A DNA stretch of 20,082 nt from a virus, in IMG/VR virus record IMGVR_UViG_3300043775_003321, positions 1 to 20,082 of that record, one strand, 5' to 3'. Below the pieces are notes generated by a model, which saw only the letters and a list, made by a program, of their open reading frames with translations, was not told where the DNA came from and made no database searches. Made by a program: the position numbers and the translations under genes. How positions within the stretch are numbered: position 1 is the first letter of the stretch; the number at the start of each line of letters is the position of its first letter. Shown here piece by piece: positions 1 through 8,105 of the stretch.

Positions 1-2
1 AG

Positions 3-476
3 GTGTCGTCCGAGATCCGGGTCATCGGCTACCTGGAGGACTCGCACCGTACGTATGACTGGTACGTACAGGAACTGAAGAAGCACCCGTATACGTGGGG
101 CAAGGACTTCCTGCCGCACGACGCGCGGGCGAAGTCGCCTGAGAGTGGGCGCAGCGCCGAGCAGATACTGGCGGCGCTGGGGTGTGACGTCGAGATCGTG
201 CCGGACATCGGGCTAGAGCAGGGCATTGCCGCCGCTCGCCTGATGTTCCCGCGCGTGTACTTCGACAAAGAGCAAGCCGGGCACCTGTTTAACAGGCTCG
301 GGCGTTACCGCCGACGCATCAATCAGGCGACGAACGAACCGGGCGCACCGGAACACGACGAGAACAGTCACGGGGCGGATGCGTTCCGCTACTTGGCCGT
401 CGCGGAGACCGAGTTGCGCAACGATAAGAAACTGAGCGGCGATCCTTACGCGGCATTCCGACGAGCATATGGCTAA
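3..476 (+). CDS. Terminase large subunit, C-terminal nuclease part (5' end outside window)
   Basis: This is the end of the DNA-packaging motor protein, which cuts concatemeric phage DNA and drives it into the prohead by ATP hydrolysis. Only the C-terminal RNase H-like nuclease region is present. The segment FLPHDARAK (D40 of the visible part) matches the strand that carries a metal-binding acid, and SHGADAFRYLA (D126) matches the last catalytic acid of TerL nucleases. The first acidic residue and the whole ATPase domain lie upstream of base 1. The GTG at base 3 is probably internal rather than a real start, because 157 residues is about a third of a normal TerL. The stop TAA overlaps the portal ATG by 8 bases. 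The position directly before a P22-type portal supports the call. Confidence 0.9.
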   Translation: MSSEIRVIGYLEDSHRTYDWYVQELKKHPYTWGKDFLPHDARAKSPESGRSAEQILAALGCDVEIVPDIGLEQGIAAARLMFPRVYFDKEQAGHLFNRLGRYRRRINQATNEPGAPEHDENSHGADAFRYLAVAETELRNDKKLSGDPYAAFRRAYG

Positions 477-2700
477 AGCGAAGAAGTCAAAAAAGGATCT
501 GCTGACGCGCATCCGCGAACGCTATAAAGCGATGTCGGAAGCGGACCAGGAGAACCGTCGCCACGCGATGGAGGATCTGAAGTTTGCACTCGTCCCCGGT
601 GAACAGTGGGACGACAAGCAGAAGACGGACCGCGGCCTTCGCCCGTGCTACGAGTTCAACAAGATTCGCGTCACCGGCAAGCGCATCGTGAACGACATGC
701 GCGCCAACCGCCCGCAGGGCAAGGTGCGCGCCGTGGAGGATGGCGACAAGGCGTCGTCCGAGGCGCTCGCGGGCTTGGCGCGCAACATCTGGCACGTCTC
801 GGATGGCGATACCGTCATCGACTACGCCGGCGAATATCAGGTATTCGCCGGAATGGGTGCCTGGCGCGTCGTCCTCGACTACGCGAACGATGACGTATTC
901 GAGCAGGACATCCGCGTCGAACCGCTGCGCAACCCGTTCTGCCTGTACTCCGATAACACGGCGTCGGACCCGATCAAGCGCGACGCAATGGACTGGATCG
1001 TCACCGATCGCATCCCGCGCGCCAGCTACGAACGCAAGTACCCGAAGGCGGAAGTGATCGAGTGGGAGTCGTCCGAGTTTGACGATGACGCCGACTGGGT
1101 GTCCGAGGATAGCGTCCGCATCTGCGAGTATTGGTACAAGGAACCCGTAGAGCGCACGCTGTTGCTGCTTTCCGATGGCAAGACCGTGCGCGAGGATGAG
1201 TTAACCCCGGAGCGCGTCGCGGCACTGACGGCGGCGGGCATCACGGTCGTCAAGTCGCGCGTCTCGCAGGCGCACGAAATCTATATGTGCATCGCCTCGG
1301 GCGAAGACATCCTCGAGGGGCCGACCAAGTACGTTGGCAAGGAATTCCCGTTCGTTGTCGTGTACGGCGAATGGGTCGTGATCGACGGCAAGCCGAAGTG
1401 GTGCGGCATCACCCGGTTCGCGAAGGACGCGCAGCGGTCCTATAACGTCTCGCGCACGGCGATCACGGAGACGATCGCGGCGGCCCCGCAGGCTAAGTAC
1501 CTTGCGACGCCCGACCAGTTGGCGGGCCTTGAGACGACGTGGGCGACGGCACACAAAGAAAATATGCCGTTCCTGCTGTACAACGCCGACCCCAAGGCAC
1601 CGGGTCCGCCGATGCGCATGGGCGGCGCGGAAGTGCCGGTTGCGCTGATTCAGGAATCGCAGCTTGCGTCCGAGGAAATCAAGTCGGTTACCGGCATCTT
1701 CGACGCCTCGCTCGGCAACAAGAGCAACGAGCAGAGCGGCATCGCGATCCGTTCGCGCCAGGCGCAGGGCGAGATTGCGACGTTCAACTACGCCGACAAC
1801 ATGGCGAAGGGCATCCGCCGGACGTGGGAAATCCTGATTGACCTGATCCCCAAGGTCTACGACACGCAGCGCACGGTGCGCGTGCTGGGCGTTGATGGTG
1901 CTGAAAAGTACCTGATGATCAACGGCCCCGACCCGCAGACGCAGGAGATCCGCGACATCACGCGCGGTAAGTACGACGTCGCGGTGACGACCGGCCCCGG
2001 CTTCTCGACGCAGCGCGAGATGGCCGCCGAGATTTATACCCAGATGATGCAGGCCAACCCGGCGCTGTTCCCGATTGCGGGCGACCTGATATTCAAGTCG
2101 ATGGATCTTCCGTACAGCGACAAGATGGCCGAGCGCATGCAGGCCATGTTACCGCCGCAGATCCAGCAGATGGAGAGCGAGGGAAAGGCGATTTCGCCCG
2201 AAGCGCAGGCCGTGATGATGCAGGCGCAGCAGGCGCTGCAGATGGCCGAGCAGCAGTCGCAGCTTGTGCAGCAGGCCGCCGCCGAAGTGCAGACCGATCA
2301 GCAGGCGTCGGAGAAGGCCAAGGCGGAAGTAGCCGTGGCTGCGGCGAACCTCAAGGTTCAAGAGGCGATGTTGCAGAAGCAGGTGGCCGAGTTCAAGACG
2401 CTGGTCGCGGAGACGCAAGCGCAGATGGTCGAGCAGCGTCAGGCGGAAGTGGCCGACGACCACGAAAAAGCCAAGGCCGACCGCGAAACGCTGTCGAAGG
2501 CGGTGCCAGAGGCCATCGAGTTGCTGCAGGCGCAGGCGAACGCCGTCATGGAAGCGTCGGCGCAGGTTCTGCAGCAGGTGCAGGCCGTCGCGCAGATGCA
2601 GGCGCAGACGATCGCGCAACCCAAGCCGCGCATCGTCGGCATCAAGAAGCAAGGCCCCGGAATGATGGTCCCAATCTATGAAGATCAGGTGGTTCAGTAA
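469..2700 (+). CDS. Portal protein, P22 type
   Basis: The portal forms the dodecameric ring at one capsid vertex through which DNA enters and leaves and to which the tail factors attach. At 743 residues it is close to the P22 portal (725). The N-terminal part (about residues 10-60) has the basic start and EQWDDKQKTDRGLRPCYEFN stretch usual for the family. The core contains typical portal phrases such as SGIAIRSRQAQGE and MAKGIRRTWEILIDLIP (about residues 420-465). From about residue 560 to 715 the chain becomes a long Gln/Ala/Glu-rich helical coiled coil, matching the alpha-helical barrel of P22-like portals. It follows terminase with an 8-base overlap. No strong ribosome binding site is seen, so coupling to terminase translation is likely. 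Confidence 0.95.
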   Translation: MAKAKKSKKDLLTRIRERYKAMSEADQENRRHAMEDLKFALVPGEQWDDKQKTDRGLRPCYEFNKIRVTGKRIVNDMRANRPQGKVRAVEDGDKASSEALAGLARNIWHVSDGDTVIDYAGEYQVFAGMGAWRVVLDYANDDVFEQDIRVEPLRNPFCLYSDNTASDPIKRDAMDWIVTDRIPRASYERKYPKAEVIEWESSEFDDDADWVSEDSVRICEYWYKEPVERTLLLLSDGKTVREDELTPERVAALTAAGITVVKSRVSQAHEIYMCIASGEDILEGPTKYVGKEFPFVVVYGEWVVIDGKPKWCGITRFAKDAQRSYNVSRTAITETIAAAPQAKYLATPDQLAGLETTWATAHKENMPFLLYNADPKAPGPPMRMGGAEVPVALIQESQLASEEIKSVTGIFDASLGNKSNEQSGIAIRSRQAQGEIATFNYADNMAKGIRRTWEILIDLIPKVYDTQRTVRVLGVDGAEKYLMINGPDPQTQEIRDITRGKYDVAVTTGPGFSTQREMAAEIYTQMMQANPALFPIAGDLIFKSMDLPYSDKMAERMQAMLPPQIQQMESEGKAISPEAQAVMMQAQQALQMAEQQSQLVQQAAAEVQTDQQASEKAKAEVAVAAANLKVQEAMLQKQVAEFKTLVAETQAQMVEQRQAEVADDHEKAKADRETLSKAVPEAIELLQAQANAVMEASAQVLQQVQAVAQMQAQTIAQPKPRIVGIKKQGPGMMVPIYEDQVVQ

Positions 2701-3107
2701 TGGCTATTCAGTTCTCGGTTGCAGTGCGTAACGCGCGACTTGACACCATCGAGTCAACCATCGGCGTCTCAGCGGTGCTGAAGATCCGAACCGGCGCAGC
2801 CCCCGTAAGCGTTGCGACCGCTGACAGCGGCACGGTCCTTGCGACGATGAACCTGCCGTCCGACTGGATGGCGGCGGCATCAGGCGGCGCGAAGGGGTAC
2901 ACCGCAACGTGGCAGGACGCGAGCGCGGATAACCCCGGCACTGCGGAGCATTTCCGTATCTACGCGAGCGACGGCACCACGCAGCACATGCAGGGCACCG
3001 TTACCGCGACGGGCGGCGGCGGCGACTTGCAGCTCGACAGCACGTCGATCACGGCCGGCCAGACCGTGACCATCACCGCGTTCACTCTCACAGACGGTAA
3101 CGCCTAA
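2700..3107 (+). CDS. Small beta-rich putative virion protein
   Basis: The 135-residue product is not assigned to a named family. It begins MAIQFSVAVRNARLDTIES, continues with short alternating hydrophilic and hydrophobic stretches (KIRTGAAPVSVA, GYTATWQDA, FRIYASDGTT) and ends with a Thr/Ile-rich beta segment (STSITAGQTVTITAF). There is no signal peptide, membrane segment or catalytic motif, which suggests a small beta-sandwich structural protein. Its ATG overlaps the portal TAA by one base, and AGGTGG about ten bases upstream can serve as ribosome binding site. It is the first of four genes between portal and scaffold, where P22 has none. A decoration or fibre-attachment role is inference from position only. 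Confidence 0.75.
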   Translation: MAIQFSVAVRNARLDTIESTIGVSAVLKIRTGAAPVSVATADSGTVLATMNLPSDWMAAASGGAKGYTATWQDASADNPGTAEHFRIYASDGTTQHMQGTVTATGGGGDLQLDSTSITAGQTVTITAFTLTDGNA

Positions 3108-3542
3108 GTGGCCGACAACGTAGGGTATACGCCAGGAATCGGCGCGTCCGTCGCCGCTGACGAGATCGGCGGTGTACTTCATCAGCGCGTCAAGCTCAGT
3201 ATCGGCGCAGATGGTTCGGCGGTAGACGCCTCTGCCGACAACCCGCTGCCGACCGCAGCGTCGCGCGTCGAAGATGTCCTCGCGATGCTGAGTCGCGTCG
3301 TCAAGTTGCTGGAGTCAAACGCCGTCGTCGACCAGCAGCAGCGCCAGCGCATCTCGCTTGATGCAATTGCTGCCGGCCTTACGCTTGGCACCGTCACCAC
3401 GGTCGGCACCGTGACCGCCGTGACCACCGTTAGCACGGTAGCCGCGCAGACTGCGATGGCCGGCATGGATCGCGAAATGTACATCAACACCGCGAAGCAG
3501 ACGTATGCCAACAGCATCCGGCTGCAACTGCAATTCACCTGA
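3108..3542 (+). CDS. Hypothetical phage structural protein with Val/Thr repeat
   Basis: The 144-residue protein starts at GTG, immediately after the preceding stop. The start is supported because the following residues, MADNVGYTPG then DEIGGVLHQRVKLS, resemble the N-terminus shared by many phage proteins of this size. Three parts can be seen: a beta-like N-terminus, a helical middle (VEDVLAMLSRVVKLLESNA, about residues 60-80, then a Gln-rich QQQRQR), and a Val/Thr tract (TVTTVGTVTAVTTVSTV, about residues 97-113), followed by a conserved-looking end (MYINTAKQTYANSIR). Such Val/Thr tracts recur in phage virion proteins, but their function is not known to me. It belongs to the portal-scaffold insertion and is probably a virion component. 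Confidence 0.75.
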   Translation: MADNVGYTPGIGASVAADEIGGVLHQRVKLSIGADGSAVDASADNPLPTAASRVEDVLAMLSRVVKLLESNAVVDQQQRQRISLDAIAAGLTLGTVTTVGTVTAVTTVSTVAAQTAMAGMDREMYINTAKQTYANSIRLQLQFT

Positions 3543-3551
3543 GCCTAAATA

Positions 3552-6392
3552 ATGCCCGCACTAAACAAAAACACTCTGACGCAGGCCGTAGACCTCCCGA
3601 CGTGGGAGTGGACGCGATTCGCGCCTGCGGTGTCGTCTGCGGTGTCGTCTGCATGCTCTGCGGATAACAGCGACTTTCTGCAGTCCGAGCATGGGCGGTA
3701 CATCTATTACCTGATCTCGTCGACGCAGTTCGTCCGCTACGACACTTGGACGGACATGTATCAGCAGCTTGCGTCGCCTGCGGTGGCTCTGGCGTCGTTC
3801 TCGTCGATGAAGTTCTCCGGTGCATACGGGCCAGAGGGCAACGTCCTCGCGGCGACCTCGACCACGCTGACGGTGCCTGCGGTCACGCAGCAATCGCTGA
3901 AGGGCTACGACGTCAGCATCGTGTCGGGCACGGGCGCGGGCCAGCGTCGCACGATCACGGGCGTGGCCGAGCCGGTTGTCGCTGATCTCGGCGTCGTCAC
4001 TGCAGTGAACAACGTAATCGGCGCTCTCACGCTGACGGACAGCACAAAGACTTGGGTCGTCAACCAGTTCGCCGGATTCACGGTGCGAATCTCGGGTAAC
4101 GCCGGTGTCGGCCAAGTTCGCCGCATTCTGTCGAACAGCGCGACTGTTCTGACGCTTGGCGACACCACGCAGATGAACAAGTTCTATCACAACCCGGCGA
4201 TCTTCGCGCCTGCGGTCGTGTCCACTGCGGGTTCGCAGAGCGCGTATCAGATCGAGTCGCAGGTACTCACGGTCGATACGGCTTGGGGCACGACGCCGGA
4301 TTCCACGTCGGTGTTCCGCATCGCTTCGGGCATCGTGATGCTTGCGTCGGGCAACGCCGCTGCGCCGTTCTACACGCAGCAGGCGTATGACATTATCACC
4401 GATACTTGGTACATCCTCGGCTCGCAGTCGGGCTTGCTGGTGTCCGCCGCGACGGACCTCAGCATTGAGCGCACGACCGAGAATGCGTCGATCTGGGCGC
4501 GCGGCACCGCAACGGCAGGCACCGCGACGACGCTCGTCGATGGTTCGCGCGGAGTCGATTCCGCCGTATGGCGCACGAACCAGTGGGCGGGATACTGGGT
4601 CTACGTGTTCAGCGGCACGGCGGCGGGCCAGATGCGCCAGATCGCCAGCAATACCGGGACCACGCTAACGTGGGTCGCCTCTGGCACCGCGCCTGACACG
4701 ACCAGCCGATACATGATCATCGGTTTCGATGCGGGTACTGCCACCTCGGGCGCGTCGACTACGCTGACCGACTCGGGGAAAACGTGGACGGTCAACCGCT
4801 GGGCAAACTACGCGGTGCGTATCCTGTTCGGCACAGGCGCGGGTCAACTGCGGCCCATTGCGAGCAACACCGCGACTGCGCTGACGGTTGTCTCCGCGTG
4901 GACCACCACGCCGGATTCGACCAGTGTCTATGCCATTCAGGGCGACCCCGACAAGCTCTACATTTTTGCAGCCGGTCACGGATCGATTCCGATCCAGAAT
5001 ATCGAGTCCGGCGTTGCAACATTCGGGCGGCAGGTCGACTTTGGCATCGCCCGCATCGCGTCCGCGACGGTAGCGGGGCATCTGCCGGTGGCCATCGCGT
5101 CGGTTGCGAACGCCTCGACGACCGCGACCGTGACCACGGCACACCCGCACCAGTTCAAAATTGGCGATCTGGTGACGGTGCGCGGCGCGACGGATGCGAA
5201 CTTCAACGTCAGCGCCGTCGCAATTGCCACGGTGCCGTCGACGACGACGTTTACCTACACGATGGCCGGCACGCCTGCGTCAACCACGATTGTCAGCGCG
5301 CAGACCACCAGCATCCTGGTCGACGCTTCCAAGAACTGGACGGTCAACGAACACGCGGGCCGCACGGTTCACATGTACACCGGTGCCATCACCACCGCGT
5401 CGGGTGCTGCAACGGGGCAGGCTGTCCGCATCGCGTCGAATACCGCGACGACCCTGACCTTTGTGGTCGCTGCAACCGCGCCGACCAACGGCGTCTCGCG
5501 CTACTCGATTGCAACCTCGACCGCTATCGGAGCGTTTGATCAGGGCATCGCTACCGGCACGCAGAGCGCGACGACGCTGCAGGATACGACCAAGGTAGGC
5601 TCGTTCACTGTCGCGAACACCAGCGGCAGCGCCTTGATCACGGTCAACGCGGTCGGTTCGGGACAGCTTTACGTCGGTCACGCCGTCTCTGGCACTGGCA
5701 TCCCGGCGGGCGCAGTCATCGCCGCTTTCGGCACTGGCACGGGCGGCATCGGCACCTACACCCTGTCGATGAACTGCACGTCGACCAATGCCAGCATCAC
5801 GATGGCGTCGGGCTGGGTAGTCAACGCCTACGCCGGCAAGCGAGTTCGCTTTCTCGGCACCAGCGGCCCCATTGAAATCGCCATCGCGAGCAACACGAAT
5901 AACACGCTGACGTTCGCCTCTACGACCGCGCCTGTCACCCTGCAGACGGGCTACGCGATCGTTGAAGGCACGGTGCGCGGTGCTGGGACGGTGGCCAATT
6001 GGGCATTTGGCACCAGCGATGCGGCGCTGCGGGGGCGGTACATCTACGTCACGCGCGGCGGAGGAATCAACGGTTTCGACCGGGTTGATCTTGTGGCCGA
6101 CCGCGTGAGCCTGATGATGACCTCGCCGCTGACCGAAACGCTCACCACGGGCACGATGGCAGCCTATGACGGCGGCGACCGGATCTACTTCCACAAGGAC
6201 GCGACGCAGCGCGTCTATTCGCTCGATGTCGTCACCGGCAAGATCAACGGCGCGAGCATGTACCCCTATGCCGCGCCGACGGCCATCCTCGGCAACCGCA
6301 TGGAAATCTTCGTCACCAAAGACGGCCTGAAGTACCTGTGGCTGAACCGGGCGAGCTTTGCAGAGTGTTTCCGCTGCCTCGCGTTCTGGTAG
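3552..6392 (+). CDS. Large repetitive beta-rich virion protein (propeller-like with repeat modules)
   Basis: This 946-residue protein has no named homologue that I can assign. Its most obvious feature is a module of about 70-80 residues with the pattern TTLxDxxKxWxVNxxAGxxVRxxxGxGAGQxRxIASNTxTxLT, ending in TxPDxTSxYxI. Copies of varying quality lie near residues 100-150, 150-240, 318-393, 394-463, 584-660 and 669-806. Two other beta modules interrupt the series, at about 512-580 (TTAHPHQFKIGDLVTV) and 685-753 (GTGIPAGAVIAAFGTGTGG). Between the arrays are short blade-like segments with Tyr/Asp/Trp patterns, near residues 49-77 (RYIYYLIS), 278-297 (YDIITDTWYILG), 468-495, 829-860 and 877-905 (RIYFHKDATQRVYSLD), suggesting a beta-propeller core. 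It is very likely a virion or fibre-like protein. The promoter region and ribosome binding site are unremarkable. Confidence 0.8.
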   Translation: MPALNKNTLTQAVDLPTWEWTRFAPAVSSAVSSACSADNSDFLQSEHGRYIYYLISSTQFVRYDTWTDMYQQLASPAVALASFSSMKFSGAYGPEGNVLAATSTTLTVPAVTQQSLKGYDVSIVSGTGAGQRRTITGVAEPVVADLGVVTAVNNVIGALTLTDSTKTWVVNQFAGFTVRISGNAGVGQVRRILSNSATVLTLGDTTQMNKFYHNPAIFAPAVVSTAGSQSAYQIESQVLTVDTAWGTTPDSTSVFRIASGIVMLASGNAAAPFYTQQAYDIITDTWYILGSQSGLLVSAATDLSIERTTENASIWARGTATAGTATTLVDGSRGVDSAVWRTNQWAGYWVYVFSGTAAGQMRQIASNTGTTLTWVASGTAPDTTSRYMIIGFDAGTATSGASTTLTDSGKTWTVNRWANYAVRILFGTGAGQLRPIASNTATALTVVSAWTTTPDSTSVYAIQGDPDKLYIFAAGHGSIPIQNIESGVATFGRQVDFGIARIASATVAGHLPVAIASVANASTTATVTTAHPHQFKIGDLVTVRGATDANFNVSAVAIATVPSTTTFTYTMAGTPASTTIVSAQTTSILVDASKNWTVNEHAGRTVHMYTGAITTASGAATGQAVRIASNTATTLTFVVAATAPTNGVSRYSIATSTAIGAFDQGIATGTQSATTLQDTTKVGSFTVANTSGSALITVNAVGSGQLYVGHAVSGTGIPAGAVIAAFGTGTGGIGTYTLSMNCTSTNASITMASGWVVNAYAGKRVRFLGTSGPIEIAIASNTNNTLTFASTTAPVTLQTGYAIVEGTVRGAGTVANWAFGTSDAALRGRYIYVTRGGGINGFDRVDLVADRVSLMMTSPLTETLTTGTMAAYDGGDRIYFHKDATQRVYSLDVVTGKINGASMYPYAAPTAILGNRMEIFVTKDGLKYLWLNRASFAECFRCLAFW

Positions 6393-6411
6393 CAGATTCA
6401 TCGTTGTTCGC

Positions 6412-6431
6412 CTGACCCTCGGTTGGGTCGG
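6412..6431 (+). other. Hairpin before the 6444 gene, touching its ribosome binding site
   Basis: In the 51-base gap after the large repetitive gene, CTGACCC (6412-6418) pairs with GGGTCGG (6425-6431) across a six-base loop, with one G-U pair. No T tract follows, so it is not an intrinsic terminator. The last two paired bases are the first two bases of the GGAGGT ribosome binding site, so the hairpin could modestly reduce or time translation of the next gene. That effect is inference. Confidence 0.4.
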
Positions 6432-6435
6432 AGGT
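6430..6435 (+). promoter_or_regulatory. Strong ribosome binding site for the 6444 gene
   Basis: GGAGGT lies eight bases before the ATG at 6444. It is one of the few strong Shine-Dalgarno sequences in the window and fixes the start of the downstream gene, which does not overlap its neighbour and so cannot rely on translational coupling. Confidence 0.7.
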
Positions 6436-6443
6436 AAGGCGCG

Positions 6444-7208
6444 ATGACCCTGCTGACCCTTTTATCGGACGCCCAAAATGTAAGCGGCACGCTTGGCACG
6501 CTTGCCAAGACGCTCGACGATGCCACGACGCGCACGGGCGTCGCGCTGCCGCTGCTGTTCACGTCCGGTGCGTACAGCAACGCCACCGGCACAGTCGCGG
6601 CAGGCAGCGGGGCGGTTACCGGGTCGCTCTCGGTCACGCTCGATGGCGTAACGAGTGCCGGCACCGGCACCGTGCGCGTCTCTGGCAGCCTCAGCGCCAC
6701 GCTAGGCGCAGTGGCGCTCTCAGGCACAGGCGCCGTCTCAAGCGGCCCCAATGGCTCGCTAGCGGCCACGCTGGGCAATGTCACGGCAGCGGCGACCGGC
6801 ACCGTCACGGGCGTCGGCACGGCTCCCAAGCCCGAGCAGCCGTCGGGCGGCTACGGTGCGCAGAACGAATACAACGCCGCACGGCAGCGCAGGAAGCGCC
6901 GTAAGCGTGATGAAGACGAGTCAAAGCCGCCCGATTCCCTCTCCATCGTGGCGCAGGCAGGGCCGGGGTCGTCTGATGCTACCCAGACGGCCCCGGCTGC
7001 TGACCTGGAGTTGGTGCGCCAGTTGGTGGCGTACTGGTCCGGCGAGGGCGACCGCGAGCGACTGAACCGACGCGCGCAACGCGCACTGGACTACGCCCTG
7101 CGGGCGCAGTCGGTGTTGGCGATGCAGCTCTTTGAACGTGAACTGGCCCGGCAGATGGAGGAAGACGCCGACATGCAGGCGCTCCTGCTGATCCTGGCCG
7201 ACGACTAA
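6444..7208 (+). CDS. Hypothetical protein: three beta repeats fused to a charged helical tail
   Basis: The 254-residue product has a clear two-part build. Residues about 60-125 hold three copies of a repeat of roughly 21-23 residues beginning GSLSVTLDGV (60), GSLSATLGAV (81) and GSLAATLGNV (104), each ending in a TGTV/TGAV strand. After a Pro/Gly linker and a very basic cluster (RQRRKRRKRDEDE, about 145-160), the C-terminal 80 residues form a charged helix (RLNRRAQRALDYALRAQSVL, QLFERELARQMEEDADMQ). No enzyme motif is present. The repeat resembles the short Ser/Leu/Thr beta repeats found in phage fibre-type proteins. The gene sits just before the scaffold gene, so a role in head assembly or decoration is plausible but unproven. 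Confidence 0.75.
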   Translation: MTLLTLLSDAQNVSGTLGTLAKTLDDATTRTGVALPLLFTSGAYSNATGTVAAGSGAVTGSLSVTLDGVTSAGTGTVRVSGSLSATLGAVALSGTGAVSSGPNGSLAATLGNVTAAATGTVTGVGTAPKPEQPSGGYGAQNEYNAARQRRKRRKRDEDESKPPDSLSIVAQAGPGSSDATQTAPAADLELVRQLVAYWSGEGDRERLNRRAQRALDYALRAQSVLAMQLFERELARQMEEDADMQALLLILADD

Positions 7209-7216
7209 ACCCGACT

Positions 7217-7231
7217 TGGGGCGGTTCCCCA
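7217..7231 (+). other. Short hairpin in the gap before the scaffold gene
   Basis: TGGGG (7217-7221) and CCCCA (7227-7231) can pair across a CGGTT loop in the 57-base gap 7209-7265. There is no T tract, so termination is unlikely. The rest of this gap shows no recognisable promoter and no good ribosome binding site for the scaffold start. Confidence 0.3.
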
Positions 7232-7265
7232 TGCCAAAGACGCCTTAATCGGCGCTGTTCCAACT

Positions 7266-8099
7266 ATGACTGATGACAACCTTCAGGACGCAAGTCCTGC
7301 CGAGGGCGCTCCCGCTTTGCCTGTCGAAGCGGAACAGGTCGCAACGCCCACGACCACCGACGAGGCGACGGAAGCATCGCCCGCTGACGATGCCAGCACA
7401 CCAGCGCCGAAAGGCGTCGGAAAGCGCATCGATGAACTGACACGGAATTGGAGAGAAGCCGAAAGGCGTGAAGCCGCGTTGCTTGAGATGCTACGTGCGC
7501 GGGAGACCCCAGAGGTCGCCCCCGCCGCGCCAGCCGCTCCGGTGAAGCTGCCCACGCTCGCGGACTTCGAGTACGACGAAGGCAAGTATCAGACCGCGTT
7601 GATTGACTTCACGCGCGCTGAAGCAAGGCGAGAAGCTGAGAGCGTTCTGAAGGCAGACCGCGACCGGCAGAGCGCCGAGGCTGCAGCGCGGACGTGGCAA
7701 GAACGCGCGGCCGACTTTGCCAAGAGCAAGCCTGACTACGAGGAACGGGTCACCGACCCGTCACTGCCGATTTCAAAGGCAATGGCGAAGGAGATCCAGA
7801 CCAGCGAGATCGGGCCGCAGATTGCGTATCACCTGGCGGAAAACCGGGCGCTGGCGAAGGAAATCGCTGCGTTGCCGGAGTCCGCTGCGGCACGCGCAAT
7901 CGGTCGCATCGAAGGCGCTCTGCTCGCTCAACAGTCGGTGGCGAAAGCCCCGGCCCCAAGACCCGCTGTCAGTCAAGCACCGCCCCCTCCGCCGCGTATC
8001 GAGGCAGTCGAGCCCGAGGTCAGCAAAGACCCGGACCAGATGCCCGTCAACGAGTGGCTGAAGTGGCGCAACAAACAACTTTCAAGAAAAAAGGCTTAA
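7266..8099 (+). CDS. Scaffolding protein
   Basis: Scaffold guides coat subunits into a correctly sized prohead and then leaves. The 277-residue protein lies immediately before the P22-type coat gene, the expected place. Its composition fits: an acidic, disordered Ala/Pro/Glu/Thr-rich N-terminus (residues 1-45), long charged helices in the middle (DELTRNWREAERREAALLEM, about 57-76, and EARREAESVLKADRDRQSAE), a Pro-rich linker, and a short basic C-terminal helix (EWLKWRNKQLSRKKA). The last feature matches the positively charged C-terminal coat-binding element known for P22 scaffold (303 residues). No convincing Shine-Dalgarno precedes the ATG, which is unusual for a protein needed in quantity. 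The family is highly divergent, so the call rests on synteny and architecture. Confidence 0.85.
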   Translation: MTDDNLQDASPAEGAPALPVEAEQVATPTTTDEATEASPADDASTPAPKGVGKRIDELTRNWREAERREAALLEMLRARETPEVAPAAPAAPVKLPTLADFEYDEGKYQTALIDFTRAEARREAESVLKADRDRQSAEAAARTWQERAADFAKSKPDYEERVTDPSLPISKAMAKEIQTSEIGPQIAYHLAENRALAKEIAALPESAAARAIGRIEGALLAQQSVAKAPAPRPAVSQAPPPPPRIEAVEPEVSKDPDQMPVNEWLKWRNKQLSRKKA

Positions 8100-8105
8100 A
8101 GCACC

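Noticed and set aside
5280-6401. A 373-residue open frame on the minus strand, antisense to the 946-residue gene
   Set aside because: The translation is Arg/Ala/Gly/Asp-rich without domains. Long open antisense frames are expected opposite GC-rich coding sequence, and the plus-strand repeats are clearly protein-level.
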